Source: DATGLE01 sp035294325 (GTDB lineage: Bacteria; Chloroflexota; Ktedonobacteria; Ktedonobacterales; Ktedonobacteraceae). From it: a stretch of 23,147 nucleotides of DNA. Of the stretch, positions 22,660 to 23,147 are shown piece after piece. Made by a program: the position numbers and the translations under genes. Positions within the stretch are counted from its first letter, which is position 1, and the number at the start of each line of letters is the position of its first letter. The DNA lies in NCBI GenBank assembly GCA_035294325.1, contig DATGLE010000032.1:1-23147 (forward strand). Direction: 5' to 3'. A model generated the notes under the pieces. The model saw only the letters and a list, made by a program, of their open reading frames with translations, was not told where the DNA came from and did not search any database.

Positions 22660-23147
22660 TTGGACAGCAGAAATCGCACAGCATCGAAGACCTTGAAGGT
22701 AGGGGATGTTGCCCCTGATTTTACACTCAAAACCAACAATAAACAGGATTGGCGTCTCAGCGATTTTCGTGGCAAAAAGAACGTAGTCCTGGCTTTCGTG
22801 CCCTTCGCCTTCAGTGGGGTGTGCTCGACGCAGCTCCCCTCATACGAAGCGGACCTGGAGCGCTTCAGGGATGCGAACACCGAGATCGTGAGCATCAGCA
22901 TGGATAGCACGTATGCGCTGGATGCCTGGGCCAGATCGATGAATGTCTCGTTCCCGCTGCTCTCCGATTTCTATCCGCAGGGCAACGTCGTTGATCTCTA
23001 CGGTGTGCGGCACCCCGCCGGTATGGCCGAGCGCGCCCTCTTTGTCATCGACAAGGAAGGCATTATCCGCTATATCGAGATTACGCACACTCCAACCGAG
23101 ATGCCCGATAATGTCGATCTCTTTGAGGCGCTGAGCGCGCTTTCGTA
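22660..23147 (+). CDS. AhpE/BCP-type peroxiredoxin (3' end at window edge)
   Basis: At least 162 residues. The peroxidatic motif PFAFSGVC gives Cys55 in a PxxxSxxC pattern (Ser in place of the usual Thr). VGDVAPDFTL (14-23) and LLSDFYPQGNVVDLYGV are typical of AhpE-like peroxiredoxins, cytoplasmic enzymes that reduce peroxides. No second Cys is present, so it is a one-Cys type needing an outside thiol. The start is TTG at 22660 with GGAGG nine bases upstream; no in-frame ATG fits, so simple ORF searches miss it. The last bases are TA at codon 163, close to the usual family length, so the stop probably falls just past the window. Confidence 0.9.
   Translation, partial: MDSRNRTASKTLKVGDVAPDFTLKTNNKQDWRLSDFRGKKNVVLAFVPFAFSGVCSTQLPSYEADLERFRDANTEIVSISMDSTYALDAWARSMNVSFPLLSDFYPQGNVVDLYGVRHPAGMAERALFVIDKEGIIRYIEITHTPTEMPDNVDLFEALSALS

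Overview
The window looks like chromosomal DNA of a GC-rich, spore- or filament-forming soil-type bacterium. My best guess is a Ktedonobacteria-like member of the Chloroflexota. The guess rests on the mix of gene families (GT87 mannosyltransferase, DUF4383 membrane protein, YtxJ-like thiol protein, oligopeptide-type ABC importer, hydrocarbon-oxidation accessory genes), frequent TTG/GTG starts, and dense extragenic palindromes including a 'CATCCTGAGCG' dispersed repeat. No rRNA or tRNA gene was seen, so the taxonomic guess is inference only.

Layout. 1-6.5 kb (minus strand) holds two related modules. The first is a DUF59/MIP18 protein followed by an amidohydrolase (1457 down to 39). The second is a four-gene operon with ATGA overlaps: amidohydrolase, DUF59, a tyrosine-recombinase-like protein and a zinc alcohol dehydrogenase (6542 down to 3306). 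A PHP-domain phosphoesterase lies between them. The set amidohydrolase + DUF59 + alcohol dehydrogenase resembles what accompanies soluble di-iron (propane-type) monooxygenases, but no monooxygenase is in the window. 6.8-10.5 kb (minus) is a peptide/nickel-type ABC importer: binding lipoprotein and two permeases, no ATPases. 11.1-17.3 kb (plus) carries an SDR dehydrogenase, a YtxJ-like thiol protein, an M20 peptidase coupled to a TIM-barrel isomerase/epimerase, an M42 aminopeptidase and a CynX-type MFS transporter. 17.4-22.3 kb (minus) carries DUF4383, a YiiM-like MOSC protein, a Gfo/Idh/MocA dehydrogenase next to a second TIM-barrel isomerase (a sugar catabolic pair), and a GT87 glycosyltransferase interrupted in frame by a dispersed repeat. 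The right edge holds an AhpE-like peroxiredoxin that starts with TTG.

The most unusual feature is between the genes. At least nine long, perfect or near-perfect hairpins (stems of 20-31 bp) and one 40-bp perfect palindrome occupy the intergenic spaces. Six of the hairpins share a variable but always self-complementary core (TGTGGRAAA..TGCGC), and five or six are joined to the same asymmetric GC-rich flank (GAGCGCCGCAGGCGCGAG). Both arms of each copy have changed together, which points either to selection on folding or to a copying mechanism that restores symmetry. The 40-bp palindrome sits on the -10 region of a consensus promoter and is a strong operator candidate. Between it and the PHP gene lies a 62-bp tandem repeat array.
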